64,000 nucleotides of DNA from Tupaia tana (GCA_026018925.1 JAKSZU010000008.1:11573626-11637625), one strand, 5' to 3'; shown: positions 53,428 through 62,994, numbered from the stretch's first letter. Numbers and translations are program-made. The notes: generated by a model not told the origin, from the letters alone.

Positions 53428-53955
53428 GTGGACATTTTATTCGGCCATGATCAAAAAATGAAATCTTGTCATTTGAAGCAACATGGGTAAGTCTGCAGAG
53501 CATTACGCTGAGTGAAATAAGCCAGATACAGAAAAATACCACATGTTCTCACTCAGGTAGATGCTAAAAAATTGGTCTCATAGAAGTAGAGAATAGAATC
53601 TTGGTTAGTAGAGGGTGAAAAGAGTATGAAGGAGTAGGGGACTGGGGGAGAGTTTTTTGATGGATACAAATCATAGGTAGATAAAAAGAGTACAGTCCAG
53701 TGTTCAATATTGCTGTAGGCCAACTCCACATAGCAGCAATTCATTGCATATTTAAAAATAACTAGGAGAGAGGAATGTTCTCTACACATAGAAGTGTTCC
53801 CAATAAAAGAATGGTGAATGGAGAGGGTGATGGGTATGCTCATTACCTTGATTTGATCATTACAGAATGTATACATGTATCCAAATGCCATACTCTACCC
53901 TTTACACATGCACAATTATTATGTGTCGGTTAATAATAATAAACCAAAACAAAAG
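53161..53955 (+). mobile_element. L1MA-type 3' end (ORF2 end and 3' UTR)
   Basis: CTAGAATTACCATATGATCC, CCCATGTTTATTACCACACT, TTCACAATAGTCAAGATGTG, CCCATCAATAGACGAATGGC, TTTATTCGGCCATGATCAAA, ACCACATGTTCTCACTCAGG, then the 3' UTR with GATGGGTATGCTCATTACCT, TGATTTGATCATTACAGAAT and a final AATAATAAACC. 5'-truncated, inactive. Confidence 0.85.
53393..53425. repeat. (AC)n microsatellite in the L1
   Basis: About 15 AC units replace the usual spacer between TGATATACACATCTAC and GCAGTGGACATTTT of the ORF2 end. Confidence 0.95.
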
Positions 53956-54086
53956 CAGAGCAAAAACAAATGTGCTCTTTTACCATCTTAGATTTTTTTT
54001 TTTCAAAGAGTAATAAAGACTATACTCCACCACAGCATTTAATTCATCAAGAGGGGATTAGCTATTCTTTGAGATTCTTAGTCTAA

Positions 54087-54330
54087 GAGGCCAATGGTGA
54101 CATAGTGATTAAGGCTGCTGGATCCTATACGGCCAACTGTGCAATTTCAGTCCCGGCCCAGCAACTTGAACGATTCCTCAGGCATGTGTGCATGTGTGCC
54201 CCCAATTTCAAAAGGATAGTAAAGGAGAAAGGACTGATAGGTGACCATTCCCCACGAGGGTGCTCCTTGCTTACCCTCTCTCTAGCTCTCTCCAGATAGC
54301 TCATGTGCCCACTAGCAAATTAAAGAACGA
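54087..54330 (+). mobile_element. tRNA-derived SINE, family A, old copy
   Basis: GAGGCCAATGGTGACATAGT, TTAAGGCTGCTGGATCC, GGCATGTGTGCATGTGTGCC, CATTCCCCACGAGGGTGCTC, and CATGTGCCCACTAGCAAATT. The flanks TTCTTAGTCTAAG and GTCTTAGTCTAAG are the target duplication. Confidence 0.88.
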
Positions 54331-54404
54331 AAAGTCTTAGTCTAAGAATTTTTTAATTCTAAGAATGTGTAACTTGGTAAGACATGTTTTCTAAAGAATA
54401 GCTC

Positions 54405-54447
54405 GTGTGTGTGGGTGTGTGTGTGTGTGTTTGTGTGTGTGGTGTGT
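54405..54447. repeat. (TG)n microsatellite
   Basis: GTGTGTGTGGGTGTGTGTGTG-type run with a few interruptions, just ahead of a family B tail. Confidence 0.95.
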
Positions 54448-54652
54448 TTTAAGTTTATTTTATTTATTGAGAGAGAGAAAGAGACAGGTACCCTCAATCG
54501 GGTCTCAGCAGCCCACCCCCACAGCATCCCAGCCAGCCAGGATCACAACGTGCCTGGCATGTTCAGGATGCTCGGCTCCACTGGGACACCTAGATGGCGC
54601 CACTGCTGCTCAGGGCGTCCTGCCTCTGCCCACGTGGCTCTACCTTCTTAGT
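54448..54652 (-). mobile_element. tRNA-derived SINE, family B, reverse
   Basis: TTTAAGTTTATTTTATTTAT, GAGAGAGAAAGAGACAGGTA, CCCTCAATCGGGTCTCAGCA, CAGGATCACAACGTGCCTGG, CATGTTCAGGATGCTCGGCT, CTAGATGGCGCCACTGCTGC and CCCACGTGGCTCTACC. The best-preserved B copy here; it still has several CpGs. Confidence 0.75.
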
Positions 54653-55560
54653 GTGTAATTGAAAAGTTTGGGAAACATTTTCTCTATTTCATTTTCATTT
54701 GAGAGAATTCATATACTTGAAACAGCCAAATGTTGATTTCAAAATAGTTAAAATACACCAATGCTCAAGAAATCTATATTGAACTTATAAAAGATTTTAC
54801 TTTGATAGGAGACATCAGAGGTAATTTTTTAAGGATAACATCTTATGCTAGAACGTTTCTAGACTTCTAAGATAGACTGTGAAGCATTGAATATTGATCA
54901 TATCTCTTTCATATTCCCCACAGATCCAGAGAAAATTATGGGTTTAGTAAAATAGAGTTTTTGTTATTTCTATTTGATCTGATAATAAAAGACATATTTA
55001 TGAATAATATTTATAGTGCCTTGGAGCATTATAAACTCATATAAATAATAATAGAAGGAAAGAAAGACCAAGCAAAAAATTATTATTTCTTATTTAAATC
55101 TGTTGGAAATTTATTTTAAGCAGGTACCTTTGAACATTGACAATTAGATTTCAGAAACTAATGATTCCTAATTTACTTACTTTTGCAGGAATTCAACACA
55201 ATGAATACTTTGTATAGGCATTAAAATATTGATTCTGAGCAAGATTATAGGCAATAGAAAACATTTAGATAAATCTTAGATATAACAGGCGGAAGCAACC
55301 ACTAGTGTCTTACAGTCATGTCTGCGTACACTCCAAGTCTACCCAAGTCAGGGGCAGGGGGACTCAGTCCAGTTTGACTTTGGGAAGAACGGCTGTTTAG
55401 AGAAGTGAGGAGATCCTCTGTCTTTATTGTACTTATTATCAGGAGGGAAAAAAGCTAGACAGCAAAGATGGAAAGATAAAAAGAAGGAAAGGAAGGAAGA
55501 AACATGGGAGGTAGGGAAAGACAAGTGAACCAAGGCTTCCGTTACCTGCAAAGATCGAAA
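54653..55560. other. Unassigned non-coding DNA
   Basis: About 0.9 kb, AT-rich, nothing recognised. Confidence 0.4.
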
Positions 55561-55745
55561 AACTTTTCTTTCTCACTGTATGTCTTCTTCTTTTTTCTTT
55601 TTTTTCTGTTTCCGTTTCTGTTTCTTTTTCTGTTTCTGTTTCTTTTTCTGTTTCTTCTTCTGCTTCTTTTCCTTTTTCTTTTTCTCTTTCTCTTTCTTTC
55701 TCTTTTCTTTTCTTTTCTTTTCTTTCCTCTTTTCATTTCTTTTTT
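55561..55745. repeat. CT-rich (TTTCTG/TTTTC) tract
   Basis: About 180 bases: imperfect TTTCTGTTTC units and then (TTTTC)n. It lies on the tail side of the minus-strand SINE at 55746, as with the tracts at 27.9 and 47.4 kb. Confidence 0.9.
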
Positions 55746-55947
55746 AAAGTTTTTGAGATAGAAAGTGAGAAATCACCCCACCCAGCAGGGATGGTCACCC
55801 TGCAGACTTTTCTCTTCCATTCTCCAGTAGGGACTTTGGGGACACACACATGTGCCTGGTGTGATTTTCAAGCTACCAGGTCCGGGACTCAAGCTATGCC
55901 GTCAGCCATGTGGAATTTAGCATCTTAACCTCCATGCCTCCTGCTGG
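55746..55947 (-). mobile_element. SINE, family A, reverse, partly truncated tail end
   Basis: AAAGTTTTTGAGATAGAAAG joins the tail directly to the CT-rich segment, so the GCCCTATAGC end is lost. CACCCCACCCAGCAGGGATG, GGGGACACACACATGTGCCT, GGTCCGGGACTCAAGC and the end CTCCTGCTGG are intact. Confidence 0.82.
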
Positions 55948-56271
55948 ATTGCTCACAGTTTTTCTAAGAGCCAATTTCAATATTGTTGAGATCATCTGTA
56001 AGTTAGAGGTAGCTGAGATTCAGTTAGACTCGTTTATAGACTTGTTTGCACAATGTCTGTTCCTAGGGTCATGTTTGAACAATTCCCTGTACTTAACAGG
56101 GAAGGGGTAGATTGAAAAAGGCATTCTCTTTTAAGAAGATAAAGCATTCTTCCTTACTCTCCTCCTTCTCCCACCTCTTCCTCATTTGTCTTCTTTTACT
56201 TCTGCTTTTCTTTTTCTTTCTTTCTCCCAGAGATGGTCATCGCAATGGTATGTGAAAATTAAATATTTCAG
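55948..56271. other. Unassigned non-coding DNA
   Basis: A CT-rich patch at 56155-56225 is the only notable composition. Confidence 0.4.
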
Positions 56272-56520
56272 GCCAGTCAGTGGTTAAGGTAGCTGATCCT
56301 ACATGGAGGACTGTGTTGTTCGAGTCCCAGAACTGGAGGATTGAAAAACATACCAGGTGCATATGCAGGTATTCCGAAAATCCCTAGAGGAGAGTTGAAG
56401 AGGCTGGACTGCAGCATACCCACTCCCCGTGGGTGTGCTTTCTCACTTTCTCCCTCTCAATTTGTCTCTGTGGGTGAATGCATGCCTTCTATAGCAAAAT
56501 TTTAAAAATTAAAAAGAAAA
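56272..56520 (+). mobile_element. tRNA-derived SINE, family A, old copy
   Basis: GGCCAGTCAGTGGTTAAGGT (A-box region shortened), GTTCGAGTCCCAGAACTGG, GCATATGCAGGTATTCCGAA, CCCACTCCCCGTGGGTGTGC and CATGCCTTCTATAGCAAAAT. The flanks AAATTAAATATTTC and AAATCAAATATTTC are the target duplication. Confidence 0.9.
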
Positions 56521-57642
56521 TCAAATATTTCTGGCAGATTGAGAAATAAAGGTAAGTTGGTGACATAAAGGATATCAAAACATCCAGCAGAGAGTTCCAA
56601 AAGCATAGGAAAAGAAAGGCTTATAAGCTTCTCTATCACTCTATGACCTTAGAATGCTTGTTCGATGTCTGATTTTCAAACCCATCCTACATTTGGAGAT
56701 AATGAAAGAAGGATGTCAGAGTTTGCAAGGTGGTGTTGAATACATTTCAGTTTAAGAAACTGAAAAGAATTCCACTAAATGAATGACTCGCATAATGAAA
56801 AGTATTAATAGTTCTACTGAGAACATTCTTCTGGTTTGGAAAAGTTCTACTGAGAACATTCTTTTGGTTTGGAAAGTCCTTCTCTTTTGTTTACCTATAT
56901 CCTGTCAAAGAGGCTCTGGACTAAGGAGTAGAATCTGAATACTTATTAACTGGGGTGAGCTATACCTCTGTTCACCTTCACACAGACTTCAAGGTGAGCT
57001 CATTTGAAAATTCAGGGAAAAACTCATCCCTCTATGACTCATGCTTTCAATGTATTCATAAAATGATTTATCAGCTGGGGGATGTATGCATGCAAGGAGG
57101 GAAGCTTTTTGCATTTTGCATTTCCTTGTCTTCAAAACAACCTCCTTCGAAATTGTCATGACTGGGGGCTCCAGGTTTACAAAGTGAGTGGGGTACAGTC
57201 CTGCTCCCTCCGGACCTAAGAGGACAGGATGTGGCTGAGCAGAGCAGGGCCAGGACTGATTACACTTTAACCTGACCTGAGGCTGTATCCTCCACTTTCA
57301 GCTGGAATTTACGGACAATGTGGGCCTGGGGTTTTGCCTTCTAGCCCTCTCCATCTGGCCTTGTCCTTAGGCTGAGGGTCCTCCACACTTGTTCAGAAAC
57401 CTAATCTTGGTCACTGGAACTCTGAGACAGAAAGAAACCCACCCAGGAGAATGCTGTCTGAAAGAATGAAGACTCCTAGCCACCTGAACTCCAGTCTTCC
57501 TCAGAGACTTTGTCAACTAGGCAGGCCTTTCTTCAGCCCCAAAGAGAAGTATCGACATTGATAAGCCATCTAGGCCTCAAGAACCTTGGGCTGTGACCAA
57601 GTCAAAGAAGAAAATAACAGCAACCAGATAGAAATGGCAGTG
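56521..57642. other. Unassigned non-coding DNA
   Basis: About 1.1 kb, apart from the 33-base tandem duplication listed separately. The GC-richer part 57165-57600 shows no exon or promoter I can defend. Confidence 0.4.
56810..56875. repeat. 33-base tandem duplication
   Basis: The unit starting AGTTCTACTGAGAACATTCT and ending GGTTTGGAAA occurs twice head to tail (56810-56842, 56843-56875) with one C/T difference. Confidence 0.95.
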
Positions 57643-57890
57643 GTAAGGCCAAATGATGGCACAGTGGTAACACAACTAAACAAATATGGGAAGGTACCGA
57701 GTTTGTGTCCTGGGACCACTCTCTGCACATAAGGCATGCATGTGTCCATGATCTGGACTGGCTCAGGCTAAGGGTGGATCATAGCATAAAACCCTGTTAG
57801 GGGGTGCTTCTATCTCTCTCCCTCTCTCTTTTTCCCTTCCGCTATCTCTCTCTCATACAGAAGGAAGAATAAATAAACAAAAAAAAATTC
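57643..57890 (+). mobile_element. tRNA-derived SINE, family B
   Basis: GGTAAGGCCAAATGATGGCA, CAGTGGTAACACAACT, GCATGCATGTGTCCATGATC, TGGACTGGCTCAGGCTAAGG, ACCCTGTTAGGGGGTGCTTC, a CT-rich segment, and GAAGGAAGAATAAATAAACA. Confidence 0.78.
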
Positions 57891-58670
57891 CAGTTGTATT
57901 GAAAATTATGGGTCAGACATGGTAAAGAAACTTCTTGACAATGACAAGACTTTGCCCAGAGATGATCTATGATTCTTTTCTATGACTTAAACTAAGAGGA
58001 TGTTTGACACCAAGACTACACTCACCTCTTCTCTTTGCTCTCCAAGAAATACATTTTAGTTTATGTGAGCACTACATTTTTTCTTGCTTGCTTGCTTTCT
58101 TCTTTCTTTTTTTTTCCTGAAGAGCAGTTTCTAAATTGATGTTTGAGAAAGTAAGCTTTATGGTATGTCCCACCACAGAACTATTAGGGAGAATCATAAG
58201 CTGGGAAGAAATATTTGCCTTTGCAAGAGGGAGAAGCTTATCCCAGAGATCCAGGGCCTTGAGTTCATCATTGACTCACGAATGTTCTGAATCAGAGAGG
58301 GTGTCCAGGCCTGGTCATAACAGTGCATTGGGTTGTTGCTGGGAGTCTTCAGGGAAGGGACTGAAGCCAGCTACCTCTGGCAACTCCTCAAAGACAGTGT
58401 GGGATAAACAGAGGCCAGATGCAGGCTCTGGACTATAGTAGGTGACATGACGGACAGATGTCCTTGCTTGAGATTCATTTCCCAATGGCCCTCCTAGTTT
58501 CTGTTTTGTTCTCTAACTTTTAATGTATTCTAATTTTGAAATCAATTAGCTAGTCATTTATAGAAGGCTTCCTTTCACATTTGTTCAAGATGGGCTGGCA
58601 TTTTTGTTTTTGAGTTATTTTGCTAAATTTTGAAATCATGATTAGAAAGTTTTGTGAGGTCGTGTAAGAT
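57891..58670. other. Unassigned non-coding DNA
   Basis: Nothing recognised; T10 at 58107 lacks a body. The 100-codon frame 58136-58438 has no motif. Confidence 0.4.
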
Positions 58671-58681
58671 GATATTTTCTC

Positions 58682-58973
58682 TCTTCTTTCTTTCTTTCTT
58701 TTTTTTTTTGAGAGTTTTTGTTTTTGCTTTTGTTTTTGCTATAGGGTGCATGTACTTGCCAGAGAGAGAGAGAGAAAGAAAGTGAGAAATCACCATCCCA
58801 CCTGGGGTGTGTGTGGCCACACCACAATCCCTTCTCTTCCATTCTCCTCTCAGGATTTTGGGAATGCATCCACACATGCCTGGAGTGAGTTTTAAGCCAC
58901 TGAGTCTGGGACTCAAATCACAGCTGACTATGTGGGAATCCAACAACATAGCCATTATGCCATCTAATGGTCC
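58682..58973 (-). mobile_element. tRNA-derived SINE, family A
   Basis: (TTTC)n tail, then GAGAGTTTTTGTTTTTGCTT, TTGCTATAGGGTGCATGTAC, CATCCCACCTGGGGTGTGTG, GGAATGCATCCACACATGCC, and the end CATCTAATGGTCC. The tail end has a TTTTGC duplication. The flanks GATATTTTCTCTC and GACATTTTCATTT are the target duplication. Confidence 0.88.
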
Positions 58974-59065
58974 TGACATTTTCATTTTCTTTAAAATTTG
59001 CAAATCTATAAAACAGTGTGTGATATTGGAATGAGTGATTTTCAGAGCATTTGAAGCTATTCACG

Positions 59066-59186
59066 AGGGGCCAACCCTGTGACCTACTGGTTACGGAAGC
59101 TGGATACCACATGGCCGCCATAGGGTTCAAGTTCCAGATCTAGAGAAATGCCCAAAATCCCCACAGGATAAAGAAATAAAGAGAAG
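59066..59186 (+). mobile_element. SINE, family A, head half of a split copy
   Basis: AGGGGCCAACCCTGTGACCT, ACTGGTTACGGAAGCTGG, GGGTTCAAGTTCCAGATC, then GCCCAAAATCCCCACAGG. The GGGCAC hairpin's first arm is lost. The copy is interrupted at AAATAAAGAGAAGT and continues at 59470. Confidence 0.75.
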
Positions 59187-59456
59187 TGGGACCAGCAGTT
59201 AGCGTAATGGCTATGTCGCTGGACACCCACATAGTCGACCGCGGTTCGAGTCCCAGACCCGGTGGCTTAAACTCACACCGGGCACATGTGCGTGTGTGCC
59301 CAAGATCCTGAGAGGAGAATGGAGGAGAAGGGATTGCGGCGTGGCCATCCCCCCGGGGGGTGATTTCTCGCTTTCTATTTCTCGCTAGTCTCTCTCTGTC
59401 TGGCGAGTGCATGTGCCCTATAGCAAAAACCTCTCCAAAAAAAAAAAAAAGAAAGA
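59187..59456 (+). mobile_element. tRNA-derived SINE, family A, young, inside an older SINE
   Basis: Begins GGGACCAGCAGTTAGCGTAA. It has GTCGACCGCGGTTCGAGTC, CACACCGGGCACATGTGCG, GATTGCGGCGTGGCC, CATCCCCCCGGGGGGTGAT, and GTGCATGTGCCCTATAGC. The tail is A14 with GAAA units. The flanks AAAGAGAAGT (59177-59186 and about 59460-59469) are the target duplication. The CT-rich part has a short duplication (TTTCTATTTCTCGC). Confidence 0.94.
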
Positions 59457-59469
59457 AAGAAAGAGAAGT

Positions 59470-59580
59470 TATTTCAGTGAGAGACTATAACCGACTTGAG
59501 GAGTGTTTTTTCTCCTCTCCCTCTCTCTCTCTGTTTCTCTCTTTGGTGAGCACACACTTGCTTGGGGAAATTTGAAAAAC
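59470..59580 (+). mobile_element. SINE, family A, tail half of the split copy
   Basis: TTTTTTCTCCTCTCCCTCTC, TCTGTTTCTCTCTTTGGTGA and GCACACACTTGCTTGGGGAA are the CT-rich segment and the end of the old copy whose head is at 59066-59186. Confidence 0.65.
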
Positions 59581-59886
59581 AAAATGTATGAGTAAACCTC
59601 TCAGGGTCCCAAAAGCAAAGTACAACAAATAAGGAACACTAACACTGGCCTCTCTTTTTATATATTTTGCAAATCTGCATTTGTATCTTTTGAAGTATCA
59701 TAATTTAAACCAAAGGTAACTGAGACTAGTAATTTGCCATAATTTATGACTTGACTTGAACTTGGAAATAGTTATTACAAAAATCTGCTAAGTTTTCTTT
59801 AATGTTGGATAAAAGTGAAAAGATATTACACCACAATGTTCCAAGAAATCAGAGGGAAAAGTCAGAATTAGAATGTTTAGAACCAT
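59581..59886. other. Unassigned non-coding DNA
   Basis: Nothing recognised in about 300 bases. Confidence 0.4.
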
Positions 59887-60095
59887 CGGGAGTCAAATGG
59901 TGACTTAGTGATAATGCAACTGAACCCACATGAGACTGTCTCAGGTTCCTGTCCTGAGGTCTTCCTGTTCACACCAGGCATACGAGCAGTAGCCTATGAT
60001 CGGGGGCTGGGGTGGATCATGCCATGAAGGCCCTGTGAAGTTCCTGTTCCCTTCTTTCTCTCAACAAATAAATGCACTTTAAAAAGAAGAAATTT
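59887..60095 (+). mobile_element. tRNA-derived SINE, family B
   Basis: GGGAGTCAAATGGTGACTTA, GTCTCAGGTTCCTGTCCTGA, CACACCAGGCATACGAGCAG, GGGGCTGGGGTGGATCATGC, GGCCCTGTGAAGTTCCTG, a short CT part and CAACAAATAAATGCAC. Confidence 0.72.
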
Positions 60096-60177
60096 TAGAG
60101 CTATCATAAAAATGGATGCTTAACTATTCTCTGATGGTGTAAATAACATATATTAGTTGAAATAGGTTAAATATTGG

Positions 60178-60412
60178 TACCAGAAGATGGAATAAGGTTA
60201 CGTTGCTGGACTCCCACATGGTCAATTGCAGTTTGAGTCCTGAAACTCACACCGGGCACATATGCATGCATGCCCAAAATTCCAAGAGGAAAATGGATGA
60301 GAAGAGACTGTGGCATTGCCATTAACCCAGGAGGTGATTTCATGCTTTCTGTATCTCTGTCTCTCTAGCAAGCACACGTGCTCTATAGCAAAATCTCTCT
60401 TAAAAAAATAAA
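60178..60412 (+). mobile_element. tRNA-derived SINE, family A, internal deletion
   Basis: CCAGAAGATGGAATAAGGTT, GGACTCCCACATGGTCAATT and GTTTGAGTCCTG join directly to AAACTCACACCGGGCACATA, dropping about 15 bases of GACCTGGTGGCTT. The end is CACGTGCTCTATAGCAAAAT with an A-rich tail. Confidence 0.88.
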
Positions 60413-60517
60413 TATGCAGAAAAAAGATACAGAAGAAACCAAAAAAATGGCATGCACAGTAACCATAATTATATCCATCCAGAGACAAACCCTTGATTTT
60501 AAACTATGCCTCTTCAT

Positions 60518-60762
60518 GGGACCAACAATTGGTGTAATGGTTACATCGCTGGACTCCCAGATAGTCAGCTATAGTTTGAGTCCCAGATCTGGCCACTTAA
60601 AGCATGCCAGGCATGTGTGCATGTGTGCCCAAAATCCTAAAAGGGGAATGGAGGAGAAGGAATTGTGGCACGTTCATCCCCTCAGAAGGTGATCTCTTAC
60701 TTTCTGTCTCTGTCTCTCTGGCAAGTGCACACGCCCTATGGCAAAAATCTCTCTCAGAGTAA
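60518..60762 (+). mobile_element. tRNA-derived SINE, family A
   Basis: GGGACCAACAATTGGTGTAA, GTTTGAGTCCCAGATCTGG, GGCATGTGTGCATGTGTGCC, GGGAATGGAGGAGAAGGAAT, CATCCCCTCAGAAGGTGATC and CACACGCCCTATGGCAAAAA. It has almost no A tail. Confidence 0.9.
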
Positions 60763-60814
60763 AAGTCTCTTCTTTTTGCAATGTGTGATTAATACTGATA
60801 TACTGGTAAAAACT

Positions 60815-60932
60815 GGTGAGTCCAGCCACGGCCTATCCTAAGTGGGGTGGTGCATGCCCTGTAGTCCCAGTTACTCAGGAGACTGAGACAGGAAAATAGC
60901 TACACCCTGAGAGCCTGTCTGAAAAATACAAG
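60815..60932 (+). mobile_element. 7SL/Alu-like SINE relic, sense
   Basis: GGGGTGGTGCATGCCCTGTA, GTCCCAGTTACTCAGGAGAC, TGAGACAGGAAAATAGCTAC and GAGAGCCTGTCTGAAAAATA are the well-known Alu/7SL phrases. It is about a monomer in length. A family A SINE starts two bases after its tail. Confidence 0.75.
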
Positions 60933-60933
60933 T

Positions 60934-61187
60934 GGGCCAGACATGTGGCCTAGTGGTTAAGGTAGCCAAGTCTCTCACATGGCCAAATGCAGTTCAAATT
61001 CAGCCCAGGCAGCTTGAAAAATATCCCAGAAACACATGTGTATGTGAGCCAAAATTTAGACAGGATGGAGAGATGAAGACGAAATTATCACCACTGAGCT
61101 CCCCATTGTGGGGTGCTTTCTCCTTCCTTCTCTCTGACTCTCTGTGGTGAATGCACACATCCTCTGTCAATCAAGAAACTAACAATG
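60934..61187 (+). mobile_element. tRNA-derived SINE, family A, old copy
   Basis: GGGCCAGACATGTGGCCTAG, TGGTTAAGGTAGCCAAG, GTGTATGTGAGCCAAAATTT, CTCCCCATTGTGGGGTGCTT and GAATGCACACATCCTCTGTC. It directly follows the 7SL relic, either by chance insertion in its tail or as one composite. Confidence 0.82.
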
Positions 61188-61378
61188 AGGGGCCTGCGGG
61201 TGGCGTGGAGGTTAAGGGTGCTGGACTCCCATGTGGCCAAGCGTGGTTCGAGTCCTGGACCTGGAGGTTTGCTTTGTCATTTTCCCTTTCTCTCTCTCAC
61301 TCTGTCTTTTTCTGGTCAAATTAAAAATAAGTAAAGAAATAAAGTTAAATAAAATAATTTTAAAAAATAATGAAAAGA
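61188..61378 (+). mobile_element. Short SINE subfamily of family A
   Basis: GGGGCCTGCGGGTGGCGTGG, GGTTCGAGTCCTGGACC, then the direct junction GGAGGTTTG/CTTTGTCATTTTCC, CTCTGTCTTTTTCTGGTCAA and ATTAAAAATAAG. The same organisation as 8578-8803. Confidence 0.9.
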
Positions 61379-62229
61379 AAAAAGTAATTTATGAAGGAAT
61401 TCATATATTAATTAACTTGATGCCACCATTCTATAATATATAATATACAGGTTTCAAATAATCCTTTGTACATGAATACATATTTTATTTGTTGAGTCAA
61501 AATTAATTAAAAAATAGTCTCTTGGAAAATATGAAAAATAGAATGAAGAAAAAATCATTTGAAACCTCCCACTCTGGAAATAATTTGAAAGCTCCCATTC
61601 TAGAAATTCTAGAAAAATAATTAAAAACCACCCATTGTATTATTTACATGCTTTCTAGGGATTGTCAAACTTTTTCTGTAGATGGCTAGATAATAAGTAA
61701 TTTAGGATTTTCAAACAGATGGTCTCTGTCATGACTAATCAACTCTTCCATTATAGCTTAAAAGCAGCCACAGGTGACACATAAACAAACATGTGTGACA
61801 ATGCTCCCATTAAAATGCATTTACTAAATCAAGTGAGGACTGGACTGGGCCTTTGGGTTGTAGTTGGCAAGGTCCCGGCAGTACAGACAGTAAATCTGTG
61901 GATCACGTTATATACACGGTCGGTAACCAGCTCCCTGTTTCCCTCCAGCCCCAATTTTTTGTAACTTGCCCTCTCAGTACCCACATGGCCTTAAGACTCT
62001 ACCATCTGGAAAACTCTTGCAGGATATGACCCATGGACTCTAGACCTCCAAACAGTTAGCCAGCTTATTTGGGTCATAAAGTTGATTTCTAGAGCATGCA
62101 TATGAATGGCTTCAATATATTATTTTTGTAGGTGTACAGCAAGATTTATATTTTAAAATCACACTTATTAGACTTTATAGCTTAATTTTTTTAACATTAT
62201 AATCAGAAAAAAATAATTCACCTTAATCC
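61379..62229. other. Unassigned AT-rich DNA
   Basis: A near repeat, GAAACCTCCCACTCTGGAAA / GAAAGCTCCCATTCTAGAAA (61560 and 61586), is notable. Nothing else recognised. Confidence 0.4.
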
Positions 62230-62815
62230 ATTACATTGTTAATAACAGAAAATACCTGAGTCTGGGAAATTTAAGAGAATAGAGATTTATTCAACTCACA
62301 GTTTGCCTTTTGCTGGTTTTTGTTAAGTTTATTTGTATCTTCCATGAAAAAAAGAGATAAAGAGAGACAGGGATAGAGAGACAGCATCTCCAGCAGGATC
62401 CACATCATGATTCATGCTCAGCCAGCCCCCAAACACAGATACATACTTGTCTGGTATACTCAGGCACTCGGAGGTGGTGAATGTGTGTCAGCCTCACAGA
62501 GCTTCATGCTTTTATTTTGTTTATCACTGTAACATGGACTGGCCTCTTCAGTTAACTGTTTGGAGGTCCAGGGCCCATGGACCACATCCTGCAAGGATTT
62601 TCCAGATGGTGGAGTCTCAAGGCCATGTGGGCACTGGGAGGGCAAGAATAAAGCAGAGTGGTTATGATCATTGTCTCTCTCTGGTCTCATTTTTTCTCCT
62701 TATAAGCTCATCAGTAGTCAGTGATGGGGTCCCACCCTAACCATTTCATCACCCTCAAAGTCCCCACCTTTTGACAAATTGAGAGTATTAAACAAACCAC
62801 AGCATCATTGACACA
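62230..62815 (-). mobile_element. MST/THE1-like MaLR LTR, antisense, split by a family B SINE
   Basis: AATACCTGAGTCTGGGAAAT, GAATAGAGATTTATTCAACT and CACAGTTTGCC precede the SINE. GGTGGAGTCTCAAGGCCATG, TTCTCCTTATAAGCTCATCA, GGGTCCCACCCTAACCATTT, CATCACCCTCAAAGTCCCCA and GTATTAAACAAACCACAGCA follow it. This is the reverse-strand order of a MaLR LTR. Confidence 0.65.
62322..62548 (-). mobile_element. tRNA-derived SINE, family B, reverse
   Basis: TTAAGTTTATTTGTATCTTC, GAGAGACAGCATCTCCAGCA, GGATCCACATCATGATTCAT, CAGATACATACTTGTCTGGT and ATCACTGTAACATGGACTGG. It interrupts the MaLR LTR. Confidence 0.65.
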
Positions 62816-62994
62816 TAATTCTACGTATTATTTAGCAGCCCATGTTTGCCAGTACATTCTCTCTCAAGTAAAAGAAAAAAATGCTGCATCTTAGACCTTT
62901 TGACTTCAAAGAAGAAAACACAACTTCTAGTAGGGTTGTTCAGTGTGTATACTACATCTGAGAATATTTCTCTGGCCCTATTTAAAGTCTTGTG

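Noticed and set aside
16223-59412. A family of similar small proteins (MCVRAQDPERRMEEKGL-type) at many places
   Set aside because: All are translations of the GTGCCCAAGATC/GGAGAATGGAGG block of family A SINEs in the same phase. They have no own start context or conserved length.
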